The notes: a model not told the origin generated them from the letters alone. Numbered from the stretch's first letter, positions 15,174 to 24,418 are shown. The stretch is DNA of 31,353 bases from Phycisphaeraceae bacterium (GCA_016763955.1 JAESSU010000167.1:1-31353), one strand, 5' to 3'. A program made the numbers and translations.

Positions 15174-16958
15174 ATGGGGCAGTTAAAGTCCAAAAAATGT
15201 GCTAGTTGTCAGTCTGTGTTACCCAGCCACGGGCCGGATGATGATGTTGTATTGAATTTTTGCCCGTTTTGTGGCTTTCGGTTGGCAGAGCCTAAAATTC
15301 AAACACCTGTTAAACCTGAAAATCATATTCAGCAGCTTAAACAAACCGATGGCGGGTATCTCCTAGCATTCGATGATGATGTTCAAGGTGAGACCCAAGA
15401 GGACTTAGCAAGTGATGGGGGCATCAAACCACCCCAAGAGACTCCCAAGCGGTCTCCTCAACCCCCCAGTTCATCACAAACCGATTCGCCTGCTGTTTTA
15501 CCACCCTTACCTGACTCGATACAAGATAATGATAATGCAGATTTACTGGTATTGGATTTGGATTTGGTACGGTCAGAGGAAGACGCACAATCGCCGCCCC
15601 CGGAACTTCATGAGAAACCTTCTAAGCTTAAACATGCTCCAGAATCATCATTTTCAAAGACGCGTTTTATTCCAAGCGATGACAGTAACGTCTTGCCGAT
15701 GCCCGGTGAGGTGAAGACACCCAAAGCCGAGCCTGTTGCGAAAGATATTCCAACAGCGAACCTTTCTAACGACACACTCGCGGGGCTTGAGGACGAGGAA
15801 GATCAACTTGACCTTGCGATGGCAGAGGAAGTTGTTGATTTGACTGCGGACTCGGTTGACGATGATTTGGATGATGCATCAGGCGGTCTAGTGGTGACTG
15901 ATGCGGCGGATGATGACACGTTTGACCTAGATTACAAGATCAAACCCGAAGAGACCGCTCCGATTGTCGGTTTGAATATGCTTCAGCAGCAAGTGGGGCG
16001 GCTAAGTTCTTGGGACCGCGTGCCAGTGCCTGAGTTGGCTGGAGCTTCGGATCAATCTAGCGTGTATGAGCTGTCCGTCGATCCAGAGGAGGTGGCGGAG
16101 AAAGTTTGCCCATCTTGTAATGCGAGCATGTCGTTCGACACGGTCGTATGTTCGACTTGCGGGTACAGTATTCAACTTGGACGCCATGTCGATGGACTAG
16201 ATAGCGAACCTACGAGAGATCGCTTTGATCGGCCTGAACGCTTTGTTTTAGAAAGTGCAAAATACGAAGAGGATCAGGAATATTACCATCGCCAACATCT
16301 ATTTAATGATGTGTATTTCCCGACGGTGGTTTTGTTAGCCATGCTGGTGTTTTTGGTGTTCACTGTCATGGTGATTTCCCCGAAGGAAATGGTGAATCGT
16401 GATATTGTTGAAGCGGTTATCCCAAGCAAGGTCGTTGCAGTTGTGCCCGCTGCGCCCAACGCAGGTCTTAATGCACCGGGGATGGGGGGAGTGGCTGCGA
16501 GTTTTATGACTGGATTCGCGTCTCCGTTACCACTGCCACCGTTAACCATTCAACAACGATGGTTTTGTATTGCCTATTTGTTTGGCACGAACTTGCTGAA
16601 AATTGCGATTAAAATCCCTTTTATTTTTATTGGGATGCTATTGGTCGCACGACTCTTTGGGGTGTCCTTTGGCGGGGTTGTGACAGCGATTACCAAGATG
16701 CTAGCCATTGCGATGGCTGCGCATGTGATCACATTTTTTATCGAATCGATTCTCTTTATTATCACCGAGGGGTTGCCCTTGATGGGGTTAGGTGTTTATG
16801 TGAGTTTTCCCTTTACGGTGTTCACTTTTGTTAGCCTGACGATGCGGTTTTTTGAATTGGATATTCAGGAAGCGATTGTGATGTATCTAGCGAGCTACTT
16901 GCTGCCAGTCTTTGCTGCGATGTTCATGCTCATGTGGGTGGTCACTGCACTGACTTAG
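15174..16958 (+). CDS. Zinc-ribbon, acidic-linker multi-pass membrane protein of unknown function
   Basis: I do not recognise a named family. Numbered from ATG 15174, a first zinc ribbon has cysteines 9, 12, 30 and 33. It is followed by about 260 residues of low-complexity, Pro/Asp/Glu-rich linker. A second zinc ribbon (C312, C315, C326, C329) precedes a membrane domain with one segment near residue 385 and about four or five more from residue 465 to the C terminus. The architecture is common among uncharacterised planctomycete proteins. In-frame TTG codons at 15150 and 15153 are alternative starts with AAGG just before them. Element copy C lies directly upstream. The second plus-strand zinc-ribbon protein at 22007 has a similar plan but no sequence match that I can see. 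Confidence 0.8.
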   Translation: MGQLKSKKCASCQSVLPSHGPDDDVVLNFCPFCGFRLAEPKIQTPVKPENHIQQLKQTDGGYLLAFDDDVQGETQEDLASDGGIKPPQETPKRSPQPPSSSQTDSPAVLPPLPDSIQDNDNADLLVLDLDLVRSEEDAQSPPPELHEKPSKLKHAPESSFSKTRFIPSDDSNVLPMPGEVKTPKAEPVAKDIPTANLSNDTLAGLEDEEDQLDLAMAEEVVDLTADSVDDDLDDASGGLVVTDAADDDTFDLDYKIKPEETAPIVGLNMLQQQVGRLSSWDRVPVPELAGASDQSSVYELSVDPEEVAEKVCPSCNASMSFDTVVCSTCGYSIQLGRHVDGLDSEPTRDRFDRPERFVLESAKYEEDQEYYHRQHLFNDVYFPTVVLLAMLVFLVFTVMVISPKEMVNRDIVEAVIPSKVVAVVPAAPNAGLNAPGMGGVAASFMTGFASPLPLPPLTIQQRWFCIAYLFGTNLLKIAIKIPFIFIGMLLVARLFGVSFGGVVTAITKMLAIAMAAHVITFFIESILFIITEGLPLMGLGVYVSFPFTVFTFVSLTMRFFELDIQEAIVMYLASYLLPVFAAMFMLMWVVTALT

Positions 16959-16998
16959 AGCATTTTAAGAAAAGAATCTCTACACCGTACATTAAGTT

Positions 16999-17074
16999 CC
17001 CTCTGGAATCCTTCGGCTTCCGGAGGCTTTGGTAGGCAAAATCCGTAGGAACTGACGCAGTCAATTCCGGAGGG
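16999..17074. terminator. Convergent-gene hairpin with two competing right arms
   Basis: CCCTCTGGAAT (16999-17009) can pair with TTCCGGAGG at 17018-17026, giving a compact 9-bp hairpin. It can also pair with ATTCCGGAGGG at 17064-17074, giving an 11-bp stem closing a 54-nt loop. Each pairing includes one G-T wobble. The element lies between two convergent genes and may terminate both. Confidence 0.5.
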
Positions 17075-17117
17075 TGATCGTTGGTGGCAGATAATTACGC
17101 AGAACGCTTTATTGTGA

Positions 17118-19757
17118 TTATTCAAGCAGTTTTTTGGCAGGTGAATTGGGGTCTAGCTTCATTGCATGGGTCGCTGCTTGTTGACTCAGTTTGTGATCGC
17201 CTATGCGTTTGGCAATGGCGGCTAATCGAGCCCAATGGATCGGGCGCTGGGGCTCAAGTAAAGTCAATGCTCGAATCTGATGCAAGGCTTGCTTCATATC
17301 TGCTGTGAGTAGTGCCATGGTTGCTGCGGTTTCGCGGTAATCTGCGTTGTACGGTTCACGCTGGATTGCACGTTTGGCTGAGGCTAATGCTAGGGGCCAG
17401 TGTTTGTCCTTGGCATACAGTCGGGCGAGTTGAAAAGCCCATTGGCCGGTGGCTTGTTCATTGTCATCTAACGCAGTGAGCGCTCCGATGAGTTCTTCTT
17501 TGTGATTAAGTTGCTGGGCGATTTTGACCATTTGCATGTTGGGCCATGGATCAACAGGGCGAGCTTGGGCGTAACGCATGATGGCTGCTCTTGCTTTTTT
17601 GGGATCGTCATCTTGCAATGCGATTTCTGCTGCGATCCGCAAAACTTCCGGATGATTAGCATGTTCTGCGATGAGCGTTTGCATTATTTCTTTGGGGGCT
17701 TTAATCCCTTGGGCAAAAGCTTGGAGAATGGGAGCTAAGGCTTCATCGCCGTCATATTGACCCAGTCCCCATTGCTGGACTTGGGGGTGTGCCCATTGTT
17801 TAAAACCTTGCATGAACGTTTTTTCGTCTTGGCCGGTGACGGTTTTGATGACGACTTGCGAGTCATTGGTTTTGCCGAAGTTTTTGAGTATGTCCAGAAT
17901 GGCATCGTGTCCGAATGTGACTGTAATATAGTCGTACATCCAGTTGGCCTGTGCATAAGCTAACGGCCGTTCTTTAGGGGTCTTGGGTCGGACAAAAGCC
18001 CAGTTGATGGACTTTAAATCAAATAGCGTGTCGTTGTGCAAGGCTTCTGCGAGCAATTGGCAGGTATTGTAATCTCGCCCGCCGGGTTCCATGGCCACGG
18101 CACATGCTTCGGTGAACCAATGTGCTAAACGGTTGTGCGTTAGGTCCAGCGTGACGGTGTGGGTGAATTCATGTTGAATCACGCGAGCCCAGTCATACGC
18201 GCCGCGCTGCCGAGCACCGGTCTTGGGCGGTGTCATCGCAATGACATCGCCAGTACATGCAGCGGTGGTCCAGATTTCAGGAATCCCAGTGATGCGCACA
18301 GCAAACCATCGTTCGTTGGGCATGATCTGAATCTGTGTGGTGCGCTTGGGCTGATGCGAAAAGCTGGAGGTGACATTCATATAAATTTGATCGAGCATTT
18401 GCTGCATGTCCAATGCCAATGCCTCATCAGAACCCGGCGGATAGGTGATCAAAAAATGCTTGGTTTTAAGCGTTTTGAACCCTTGCATTTGCTCTGTGAG
18501 TTCCAATTGATTTTGCACATGTTTGTGAAAAGGGTCCAGTGCTGCTGCTTGTTTTAGTTCACTAAATGCTTGGTCATCTCGGCCTGCTTGCATTAGCAAT
18601 AGTGCCAGTTCACTACGGGGCTTAGGCCAGTTGGGTTGCATCGCAATGGCTTTACGCAGAAGCTGCTCTGCCCAGTCATATTGACGTGCCACTGATAGAA
18701 ACTCGCCCGCCGTTGCCAACGCAAGCGGACTCCCCGGTGAGAGGCGATCAAATTCATCGAGTGTTTGCTCAAGCTGGACAGAGTCGAATTGCATGGCATG
18801 TAAGGCAGCCTTAAGTGCCACAAACGTACGGTGTTTCGGATATTGATCTAACACACGATTTAAAATTTTCGGTACGGCTTGTATGTCTCGCTGAGCCAGT
18901 AGCGCACGGATTTCTAATTCGTCTGCGAACAAGTGATCTTCGTTAATCATTCGAAGTTTGTTGATGCAGTCTGTTGATTTTTCAAACTGAAAACTATCCA
19001 CGGACATTCGCCCTAATAGTAACCATGCTTCTGAACAATTCGGTTGCAAGGCCAAAGTATCCATGATCGCTTGGGCGGCTTGTTGCCGACTGCCTTTGTC
19101 AAAAAGCAGCTGTGCTTCAGCAAGATAGGCCGGCCAATACAGGCGATCTATTTGGTCATGTGCTTGGGCAAACCAGTTCATAGCCTGTTGGTAGTCACGG
19201 GCTGGGAGTCCTTGGAGTTTGGCAAGTTGGCTTAGCAAAATGCCTGCATAGGTCAGATCAGCAGCATTTTCAGGTAGATGCTTTAACACCTTCTCACGCC
19301 AAGGAGTCAACGCCTGAGTTGCTTGATCTAATTGACCTAACATCTGCATCGCATCGGCTTGAAGCAGGGCTTGGCGTAAAGATTGAGGCGGACCTAAAAG
19401 CTTAAGTGCAACTTGGGGATGACCCCCGATTAATGCAGCCTTGGCACGAAGTACTGCTGACGTCTTAGCGTCCGACAAAACCGTAGCATCTAATTGGTAC
19501 TGGGCAATTGCCAACTCCGCGCGTTGCTTTAAATTTAGCTGCGCATTATCCACTGTGTCCCATTGACCATGAAATAGTTGTAACGTAAGTTTTTGAGCTT
19601 GCGTGTTGATCGGGTCATCTAAGAGTCGTTGGATCACCGGCGAAAGTGCAATGTCCGATGAGGCATCCGGGGCATCATCCTGTGCAGAGACAACTGAAAA
19701 CGAAAGCGAAAAAATCAGTACAAGCGACAGGTAAATAGGTTTGGCGTGCGTCTTCAT
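17118..19757 (-). CDS. Secreted TPR protein with a gluzincin-type metallopeptidase domain
   Basis: An exported protein of 879 residues. The signal peptide (about 1-25) is hydrophobic and ends at VSAQ. TPR-like helical repeats run from about 50 to 430. A peptidase_MA-like domain follows, with zinc motif HEFTH (H529, E530, H533) and downstream glutamate E550 in WFTEACAVAME, the usual third ligand of gluzincins. More TPR-like repeats (about 660-870) close the protein. All catalytic residues are present, so it is probably an active periplasmic or outer-envelope protease or peptidase scaffold. The substrate is unknown. ATG 19757 is well placed before the signal peptide. The neighbouring gene at 19797 is divergent, with only about 40 nt between them. 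Confidence 0.85.
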   Translation of the reverse strand: MKTHAKPIYLSLVLIFSLSFSVVSAQDDAPDASSDIALSPVIQRLLDDPINTQAQKLTLQLFHGQWDTVDNAQLNLKQRAELAIAQYQLDATVLSDAKTSAVLRAKAALIGGHPQVALKLLGPPQSLRQALLQADAMQMLGQLDQATQALTPWREKVLKHLPENAADLTYAGILLSQLAKLQGLPARDYQQAMNWFAQAHDQIDRLYWPAYLAEAQLLFDKGSRQQAAQAIMDTLALQPNCSEAWLLLGRMSVDSFQFEKSTDCINKLRMINEDHLFADELEIRALLAQRDIQAVPKILNRVLDQYPKHRTFVALKAALHAMQFDSVQLEQTLDEFDRLSPGSPLALATAGEFLSVARQYDWAEQLLRKAIAMQPNWPKPRSELALLLMQAGRDDQAFSELKQAAALDPFHKHVQNQLELTEQMQGFKTLKTKHFLITYPPGSDEALALDMQQMLDQIYMNVTSSFSHQPKRTTQIQIMPNERWFAVRITGIPEIWTTAACTGDVIAMTPPKTGARQRGAYDWARVIQHEFTHTVTLDLTHNRLAHWFTEACAVAMEPGGRDYNTCQLLAEALHNDTLFDLKSINWAFVRPKTPKERPLAYAQANWMYDYITVTFGHDAILDILKNFGKTNDSQVVIKTVTGQDEKTFMQGFKQWAHPQVQQWGLGQYDGDEALAPILQAFAQGIKAPKEIMQTLIAEHANHPEVLRIAAEIALQDDDPKKARAAIMRYAQARPVDPWPNMQMVKIAQQLNHKEELIGALTALDDNEQATGQWAFQLARLYAKDKHWPLALASAKRAIQREPYNADYRETAATMALLTADMKQALHQIRALTLLEPQRPIHWARLAAIAKRIGDHKLSQQAATHAMKLDPNSPAKKLLE

Positions 19758-19796
19758 GCCTGTTAGTCTACGACTATCGCTAACCTTAAAGCAAGG

Positions 19797-20939
19797 ATGA
19801 ATCTGATGGATATGACAACCCAGTTCCCCATTTTAGAGCAGATGGATTTTTTTAACCATGCAGGGGTCGCGCCCATTAGCCATCGAGCCGCAACTGTTTT
19901 ACAGGAATATGCGTTAGAAGCCTCCAGCTTTGCCTATACCAAAGACAAATGGTATCCCCAGTTAGCTCAAGTCAAACGCAGCCTTGCTCAACTGATCAAC
20001 GCTCGCGGTGAACACGAAATTGCGTTTGTGCCCAATACCTCCACAGGTCTGAGCATGATTGCCAACGGGATTCAGTGGCATCAAGGTGACAACGTCATCA
20101 TCTCCGATGTCGAGTATCCAGCGAATCGCTACCCATGGGAAAACCTCGTTAAGCAGGGCGTGGAACTGATCGAAGTCCCCCAACTGCCCGATGGCACGAT
20201 TGATGCCGAATTTGTCTGTAATGCAATCACCAATCGAACCCGCGTTGTCTCACTGTCCAGTGTCCAGTACGCATCGGGCTTTCGCATTGATCTAAAACCC
20301 ATCGCTCAAATGATCCACCACGCAGGAGGCTATCTCTGCGTGGATGGGATTCAATCCGTAGGACTCATCCCACTGGACGTGCAAGCCATTGGCATCGATT
20401 TCCTCGCTGCGGATGGTCACAAATGGCTCCTTGGCCCTGAAGGACTTGGCTTCCTATATGTCCATGAAGACCTCGTGCGTTTGTTACATCCAACCGTCAT
20501 CGGCTGGCATAGCGTGGTCAATCCAATGGACTTTGGGAATTACAATTTTGAATTACACGCAGATGCCAAACGCTTTGAACCTGGGACACAAAATATACCC
20601 GGAGTCTTAGCGCTGGGCGCAAGTGTCAATTTATTACAAGAAGTCGGAATCGACACCGTTTGGCAAAATGTCCAGAAACTCAATGAACAACTTTGCAACG
20701 GCTTGCCCGATGCAGGATGTCAGGTTCTAAGCCCCCGGGGTCAAGGACAGTTTGGAGGCAGCGTCATATTCAAGCCAACGAATCCTGAGGTTAATCCCAA
20801 GCGCGTGGTCGCAGAATTACAAAAACAAAATATCATCGCGGTCGTTCGTGAAGGTTGCATCCGTGTGAGTCCACATTTTTATAATCAACCTCAGCAGATC
20901 GACCGACTTTTAGAGCAACTTGGTAAACTATGTCGGTGA
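19797..20939 (+). CDS. PLP-dependent aminotransferase class V
   Basis: A fold-type I PLP enzyme related to SufS-like cysteine desulfurases, isopenicillin-N epimerase and kynureninase. From ATG 19797, the cofactor residues are D183 in CVDGIQSVG and Schiff-base lysine K209 in AADGHKWLLGPEG. TSTGLSM (81-87) is the phosphate-binding turn. The RxGHHC loop holding the SufS catalytic cysteine is absent, so sulfur transfer should not be assumed. The end has REGCIRVSPHFYN, typical of the epimerase-like group. In-frame ATGs lie at 19797 and 19806, and AAGGA at 19793-19797 is better spaced for 19806. Its stop overlaps the longest frame of the SppA gene, indicating an operon. Confidence 0.9.
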   Translation: MNLMDMTTQFPILEQMDFFNHAGVAPISHRAATVLQEYALEASSFAYTKDKWYPQLAQVKRSLAQLINARGEHEIAFVPNTSTGLSMIANGIQWHQGDNVIISDVEYPANRYPWENLVKQGVELIEVPQLPDGTIDAEFVCNAITNRTRVVSLSSVQYASGFRIDLKPIAQMIHHAGGYLCVDGIQSVGLIPLDVQAIGIDFLAADGHKWLLGPEGLGFLYVHEDLVRLLHPTVIGWHSVVNPMDFGNYNFELHADAKRFEPGTQNIPGVLALGASVNLLQEVGIDTVWQNVQKLNEQLCNGLPDAGCQVLSPRGQGQFGGSVIFKPTNPEVNPKRVVAELQKQNIIAVVREGCIRVSPHFYNQPQQIDRLLEQLGKLCR

Positions 20940-20959
20940 TGCTTGAAAGGTTGGTGGTT

Positions 20960-22006
20960 ATGATTTGCCGTTATATTTTATTCACTTGTTTGTTCGTTTT
21001 GCTCACTGGCTGTGGGCCGATGACTTTGGTTGTGGGTAACACTTCGGATCAGCAGCTAAAAACCAAGGTCGTCCAGCGTGATAGCGGGGTGATTGATGGG
21101 CGCGTTGCGATTATTGATATCACCGGCCCGATCACCAACTATGCCAAGCCCGGCTTGCTTAAGCAAGGCGAAAATCCTGTGAGTGTGATCTATGAAAAAC
21201 TTCAAGCAGCTCGCAAAGATAAGCGAGTCCGAGCACTGATTTTGCGAATTAATTCGCCCGGTGGAACGGTGACGGCAAGCGATGATATTAACCGCCAAAT
21301 TATCCGCTTTAAACAAGAGACGGGCATGCCTGTCGTGGCGATGTTTATGGACTTAGCAGCTAGCGGCGGATACTACGTTGCATGTGCTAGTGACCACATC
21401 GTCACCTATCCCACATCCATTACCGCAAGCATCGGCGTGATCATGCAAACGATCTCCATTAAACCAGCATTGCAACGCTGGGGCATCGAGCCTCGTGCAA
21501 TTACTTCAGGGCCAAATAAAGCAGTGGGATCACCCTTGGAAACCATGACTGATGAGCAGTATCAAATTCTCCAACAACTGGTGGATGATTTTTATGCACG
21601 CTTTGTCGATACCGTCAAAACTTCTCGGCCTAATATTGATCCCAAAGATTTACCTTGGCTTACCGATGGCCGAATTATCTCTGGCGCAACGGCGGTAAAA
21701 GTCGGACTTGCAGATGAGCTAGGTGATTTGCAAACAGCCTTTATTGTGGCCAAGCAGATGTCGAATATCAAACGCGCAGAGTTGGTGCGATTCCATCGTC
21801 CGCTTAATTATGTGGGCTCGCCTTATGCCAACTCACCGATTAATGCACCCCAAACACAGGTTAATATTGCGTCACTCAATATCGGGCAAGGTATGTCAGA
21901 TTACGGCGGCGGGTTCTATTATCTATGGCCCGGATTCGCCCCCGGATTCGCCCCCGGATTTGCCCCCGGATTTTCCTCCGAAACTTCCGGGGGGGGCGGG
22001 AATTAA
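20960..22006 (+). CDS. sppA: Signal peptide peptidase SppA (S49 family), predicted lipoprotein
   Basis: A membrane-bound serine protease that degrades remnant signal peptides and other short membrane peptides. From ATG 20960 the N terminus is a clean lipoprotein signal with lipobox LLTGC, so it should be lipid-anchored, unlike the usual transmembrane form. The S49 core has NSPGGTV, nucleophile S135 in LAASGGYYVA and general base K187 in SGPNKAVGSP. Their 52-residue spacing equals that of the Ser147-Lys199 dyad of B. subtilis SppA. The upstream ATGs at 20930 and 20939 would add charge before the signal, and GAAAGG fits 20960 better. The C terminus carries PGFA repeats and a Gly-rich tail, probably disordered. 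It is flanked without gaps by the aminotransferase and zinc-ribbon genes. Confidence 0.9.
   Translation: MICRYILFTCLFVLLTGCGPMTLVVGNTSDQQLKTKVVQRDSGVIDGRVAIIDITGPITNYAKPGLLKQGENPVSVIYEKLQAARKDKRVRALILRINSPGGTVTASDDINRQIIRFKQETGMPVVAMFMDLAASGGYYVACASDHIVTYPTSITASIGVIMQTISIKPALQRWGIEPRAITSGPNKAVGSPLETMTDEQYQILQQLVDDFYARFVDTVKTSRPNIDPKDLPWLTDGRIISGATAVKVGLADELGDLQTAFIVAKQMSNIKRAELVRFHRPLNYVGSPYANSPINAPQTQVNIASLNIGQGMSDYGGGFYYLWPGFAPGFAPGFAPGFSSETSGGGGN
21929..21976 (+). repeat. 12-bp tandem repeat, four units, inside sppA
   Basis: Four consecutive 12-bp units based on CCCGGATTCGCC (two exact, two with one and two changes) encode PGFA three times and then PGFS. The length is a multiple of three, so copy changes keep the frame. 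The tract lies in the C-terminal tail, away from the catalytic core, and could vary between strains. Confidence 0.85.
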
Positions 22007-22921
22007 ATGTCGATGGATTTGATGCCTCAACAGCTTGAGATTATTTGCCCGGCTTGTGGTGTGCATTTTGCGTTGGACACCGCTTTTGCGGGCAGTGTTT
22101 GCCGTTGTAGCAGTTGCGGTGTTTTAATAGATGTGCAGGTGGAGTTGCCTGGCAGTGATGCCGTCGATGCTCCAAGGCATGATAATCCGTTGCATCAGAT
22201 GACCGCAGCAGATATTCACCCCACGGTGCTCGTTGAACATCGCGCGATGGCAGGTCGCAGTGTGATGGCTTATCAGCGTGATATCCCGCCAAGGCAATTC
22301 GGTAAACGCATCGCAGAGATTTTGCTCGTCGCCTTGATTATGGTCACAGTCGCAGGAGCCTCGGTGTATTGGGTTACGAAGCAAAAACATTTGCCCGCAC
22401 CTGCTAATCGAGCATCTGAATCTGCCCTGAATCACAAGGACCTTGGTGTTGATCTGGTAAGTCATGCGGCATTGTTTTGGGGGGTGTCATTGGATACGCC
22501 TTGTGTGGTGTTAATTGATGCAACCGTTGCGAGTTCCCATTGGCTAACTGATGTCAAAGAACAAGTCACACAAGTGCATGGCGTGTTGCAGGAGTCTGAT
22601 GTGCCTGTGACCTTTGCGTTTTGGAATGGGCAGGCCATCGCGATTAAACAGTATGTATCCAATGAACCTTTGCCTGCCGTGTTTGAACAAATGTCTCCCA
22701 AGGGGCAGTTAGTGCCTGCTGATGCACTCGGGCGACTGAGTGCCTTGCAGATGCAGCGTGTGGTGTTAGTGAGTTCACAGCCGTTAACGGCGAGCCAAGT
22801 GCAAGCGATGGACAAAGTGCTAGATGCGAACGTGCGGCTGGATGTCATCTGGGTGGGGACATTGCCAGAGGGCTTAGAAGCAGTGGTCGCACAACGACAG
22901 GGCGTTTGTGTCACCCGGTGA
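22007..22921 (+). CDS. Zinc-ribbon, single-pass membrane protein with a vWA-like C-terminal domain, function unknown
   Basis: Not a family I can name. The N terminus has a cysteine cluster (C14, C17, C32, C34, C37) resembling the MJ0042-type zinc finger that is frequent in planctomycetes and deltaproteobacteria. A transmembrane segment spans about 104-123. The C-terminal part (about 150-300) alternates beta strands and helices (CVVLIDATVASSHWL, VPVTFAFWNG, MQRVVLVSSQPL, VRLDVIWVG), like a Rossmann or vWA fold, with DATVASS where a MIDAS DxSxS would sit. The MIDAS match is imperfect, so metal binding is doubtful. ATG 22007 directly follows the sppA stop, so the two are co-transcribed. Confidence 0.75.
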   Translation: MSMDLMPQQLEIICPACGVHFALDTAFAGSVCRCSSCGVLIDVQVELPGSDAVDAPRHDNPLHQMTAADIHPTVLVEHRAMAGRSVMAYQRDIPPRQFGKRIAEILLVALIMVTVAGASVYWVTKQKHLPAPANRASESALNHKDLGVDLVSHAALFWGVSLDTPCVVLIDATVASSHWLTDVKEQVTQVHGVLQESDVPVTFAFWNGQAIAIKQYVSNEPLPAVFEQMSPKGQLVPADALGRLSALQMQRVVLVSSQPLTASQVQAMDKVLDANVRLDVIWVGTLPEGLEAVVAQRQGVCVTR

Positions 22922-23005
22922 TCCTTGTCTGTTCTCTTTATTTGAGCATCATCAATTTAATCGTAGCAATGATTCGAAGTAAGCGTTACGGTTGGATTTA
23001 GAACG

Positions 23006-23084
23006 CTCTAGCCGCGTCGTTATACGACGCTGGTGAATTGCTGATTAAACGTTTTTCCAGCATCGTGTAACGACGCGGATAGAG
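23006..23084. other. Long imperfect hairpin between the zinc-ribbon and Y-polymerase genes
   Basis: Arms at 23006-23033 and 23057-23084 (28 nt) pair at about 25 positions around a 23-nt loop. Each arm also contains its own palindrome, GTCGT-TAT-ACGAC on the left and TCGT-GTA-ACGA on the right, so a cruciform is possible. It may terminate the upstream operon or affect the polymerase leader. No LexA-like box is evident nearby. Confidence 0.55.
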
Positions 23085-23151
23085 ACTATTGTGGTTTAAT
23101 AGTTTTTTAAAAGCTCTTGATTTTTGGTTTTTGTTTGGTATTGTAAAGGGT

Positions 23152-24384
23152 ATGCCAGACGGCCCGTTGCGATATCTCTATGTCGATATGAATTCTTATT
23201 TTGCCTCCGTGGAGCAGCAGGAAAACGCTGCTTTGCGCGGGCGGCCTGTTGCTGTGATTCCTACTGACACGGATCGCACTTGCTGCATTGCTGCAAGCTA
23301 CGAGGCTAAGTGGGTCGGCGTTAAAACCGGCACGCCTGTCTGGCAAGCCCGTGAAATATGTCCGACCATCGAATTGGTCTTAGCCCGTCCGCGACTTTAT
23401 GTTCAGTATCACCATCGGATCATTGATGCAGTGGAAAGCTGCTTGCATGTGGATCAAGTGAGTTCCATTGATGAAATGTATGGCAAACTCATGGGCGATG
23501 AACGACAGCCCGCCAACGCGATCGCTTTGGCCAACAAAGTCAAGACTGCCATCCGTGATGCGGTGGGTGAGTCTGTCCGCTGCTCCGTGGGCCTAGCACC
23601 TAATTGCTGGCTTGCCAAGGTCGCAACTGACATGCAAAAGCCCGATGGTCTTGTGGCAATCTTGCCTGATGAAATTCCCACCAAGTTGTATCCGCTAAAA
23701 CTTAGAGACTTACCAGGCATTGGTAAGGGGATGAGTCGTCGCCTAGAACGTCATCGCGTTCAGACCGTTGAGCAGCTTTGCCAACTGTCGCTTAAGCAGA
23801 TGCAAGACATTTGGGAAAGCAAAGTGATGGCGGACATTTGGTGGGCACAACTCCATGGCCAGGATTTACCCAGTCGCCCAACGCGCCGGCGGACGGTGAG
23901 TCATTCGCATGTGCTAGCTCCTAAGTCTCGCACAGACCCCGGTGCCCGTGCGGTGATGGCACGGATGATTCACAAAGCAGCCACGCGAATGCGCAGTCTT
24001 GGCTATTGGGCACAGCATATGCAGATGACTGTCAAACATGTGGACTCACCAAGCTGGACAGTGAAGGTTTCGCTGGGGGCTTCTGGTGGGAGCAATGACA
24101 CTTTGGTGATGGTGCAGAAGATGAGTGAGCTTTGGCCCACGCGACATGCGGGCGTGCCGATTCAGGTGATGGTGTTGTTGTATGACATGGTGCCTGAAAA
24201 TTCGGTTGCACCTTCGCTGTTTGAAGAGCCTCGCAAGCAGGCGGAGCTTGCTGTGACGATGGATAAAATTAATAAGAAGTATGGTCGCCACGCTGCTTTT
24301 TTGGGCGCGATGTGGGGTGCGCAGGAGTCTGCTCCGACAAGGATCAGTTTTACACAGGTCCCCAAGGACTCAGATTGGGATTAG
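23152..24384 (+). CDS. Y-family DNA polymerase (DinB/Pol IV-like)
   Basis: A translesion polymerase able to copy damaged templates. From ATG 23152 the catalytic acids are D12 in VDMNSYFASVEQQ and D107/E108 in SSIDEMYG. The finger-palm core continues with SVGLAPNCWLAKVATDMQKPDGL, and DLPGIGKGMSRRLE is the thumb helix-hairpin-helix. The little-finger region (about 235-340) is more divergent. I see no canonical C-terminal beta-clamp peptide. The open frame extends back to GTG 23089, but homology begins just after 23152 and AAAGGG lies directly before that ATG. SIDEM instead of the commoner SLDEA puts it slightly outside typical DinB, so an ImuB-like or clade-specific polymerase is possible. Confidence 0.88.
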   Translation: MPDGPLRYLYVDMNSYFASVEQQENAALRGRPVAVIPTDTDRTCCIAASYEAKWVGVKTGTPVWQAREICPTIELVLARPRLYVQYHHRIIDAVESCLHVDQVSSIDEMYGKLMGDERQPANAIALANKVKTAIRDAVGESVRCSVGLAPNCWLAKVATDMQKPDGLVAILPDEIPTKLYPLKLRDLPGIGKGMSRRLERHRVQTVEQLCQLSLKQMQDIWESKVMADIWWAQLHGQDLPSRPTRRRTVSHSHVLAPKSRTDPGARAVMARMIHKAATRMRSLGYWAQHMQMTVKHVDSPSWTVKVSLGASGGSNDTLVMVQKMSELWPTRHAGVPIQVMVLLYDMVPENSVAPSLFEEPRKQAELAVTMDKINKKYGRHAAFLGAMWGAQESAPTRISFTQVPKDSDWD

Positions 24385-24418
24385 GGGGCCAAGCCCGATG
24401 ATGAGGCTTTTCCGGGGG

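Noticed and set aside
21929..21976. CRISPR array
   Set aside because: The 12-bp units are contiguous with no spacers and lie inside a coding sequence. No cas gene is present.
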